Assembly (NCBI GenBank): GCA_959347425.1
Contig: OY365741.1
Location: 62,001-126,000 of the forward strand
DNA length: 64,000 bases
Reading direction: 5' to 3'
Origin: an uncultured Amylibacter sp.
GTDB taxonomy: Bacteria; Pseudomonadota; Alphaproteobacteria; Rhodobacterales; Rhodobacteraceae
Shown here: positions 63,714 through 64,000 of the stretch, one piece after another
Layout of the letters: each line of letters starts with the position of its first letter
Position numbering within the stretch: position 1 is the stretch's first letter
Translations under genes and position numbers: made by a program
The notes under the pieces: model-generated
What the model was told of the DNA's origin: nothing
Databases searched by the model: none
The model's input: only the letters and a program-made list of their open reading frames with translations

Positions 63714-64000
63714 ATGAAAACTCAAATCACAGCAATCTTAATCGTATGCGGTGCCTTATTGGCATCTGCTAGCTCTGCATCCGCTTTTACCCGAGGCGAT
63801 AACCGAGGCGGGTTGTGCTTCTTTACCCATTGCTGGTCGCAGGGAAATGGCTCGCAAACGTGGGCAGCAGCAGAACTAGACACTACAGACTTTGTGCAAT
63901 TCGATACAGCAGCGGTAGTACCTGAAATTGCGCTTACAGATGAGCCGCCAGTTTTGGCACCCTCAGAATTCGGCGGGTGTCTGCTGAATGATGCGCCTGT
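63714..64000 (+). CDS. Small secreted cysteine protein, cassette 5 (cut by the window end)
   Basis: The first 95 residues are visible. The signal peptide MKTQITAILIVCGALLASAS-SASA is followed by a short middle with GLCFFTHCW (paired cysteines) and TDFVQFDTAAVVPEIAL, and the conserved domain has begun (EFGGCLLNDAP). The 3' end lies outside, so more cassettes may follow. AAAAGGAATGGCAC precedes the ATG. Confidence 0.8.
   Translation, partial: MKTQITAILIVCGALLASASSASAFTRGDNRGGLCFFTHCWSQGNGSQTWAAAELDTTDFVQFDTAAVVPEIALTDEPPVLAPSEFGGCLLNDAP

Overview
The window is chromosomal DNA of an alphaproteobacterium of moderate GC content. The evidence is the gene content (a TIGR02300/FYDLN-type acidic protein, an alphaproteobacterial RpoH, a DUF6476-like protein beside an RluD synthase, dnaG-rpoD, nrdR-ribD, rplU-rpmA-obg-proB) and a tRNA-His that encodes no G-1 and carries A73, a peculiarity of one alphaproteobacterial clade. 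I cannot name the genus. There is no rRNA, no CRISPR array, no recognisable transposase or integrase and no prophage block.

Layout. 1-267 is the tail of a uroporphyrinogen-III methyltransferase. 275-11900 (minus strand) holds three giant paralogous lipoproteins, each with cysteine-rich NPF modules followed by two or three transferrin-binding-protein-like beta-barrel domains. 12370-15330 is a probable putrescine pair (puuA, puuB). 15368-17146 is an AT-rich AIPR-type phage-defence gene. 17234-23574 holds trkH, folE, metZ, an EamA transporter, a YgjP-like protease and the FYDLN protein. 23642-25030 is tRNA-Ala plus an AT-rich two-gene accessory cassette ending in priA. 28085-33831 holds an aldo/keto reductase, a GNAT enzyme, a TerB/J-domain protein, an M3 peptidase and a methyltransferase fused to a GIY-YIG-like domain. 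34303-47996 is the housekeeping core: rpoH, RluD family, dnaG-rpoD-tdk, nrdR-ribD, proB-obg, rpmA-rplU, a MaoC hydratase. 48004-57481 has tRNA-Asp, a secreted protein, a tandem EamA pair, an unknown gene pair, tRNA-Val, lon, tRNA-His, a CMD protein and a haem-sensor/diguanylate cyclase. 57902-60142 is a GMC oxidoreductase and a TerC-like membrane protein.

The right end (60293-64000) is the most unusual coding region: at least five consecutive cassettes, each with its own conserved promoter region and a small secreted cysteine-containing protein; the four complete ones end in a near-identical terminator. The signal peptide and a C-terminal CRSDAC domain are constant while the middle varies. 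The fifth cassette runs off the window.

Two repeat systems shape the intergenic DNA. First, short tracts of 7-bp units (TTAGTTG, GATTAGT, GATTAAC, GAATTGT and relatives) sit against many start and stop codons, so that at least ten unrelated proteins end in repeat-derived tails such as VNGE, ISGE or QVND. Second, mosaic 100-440 bp elements occur about ten times between genes. They carry nested hairpins whose stems change by compensatory substitutions between copies. No protein in the window obviously mobilises either.
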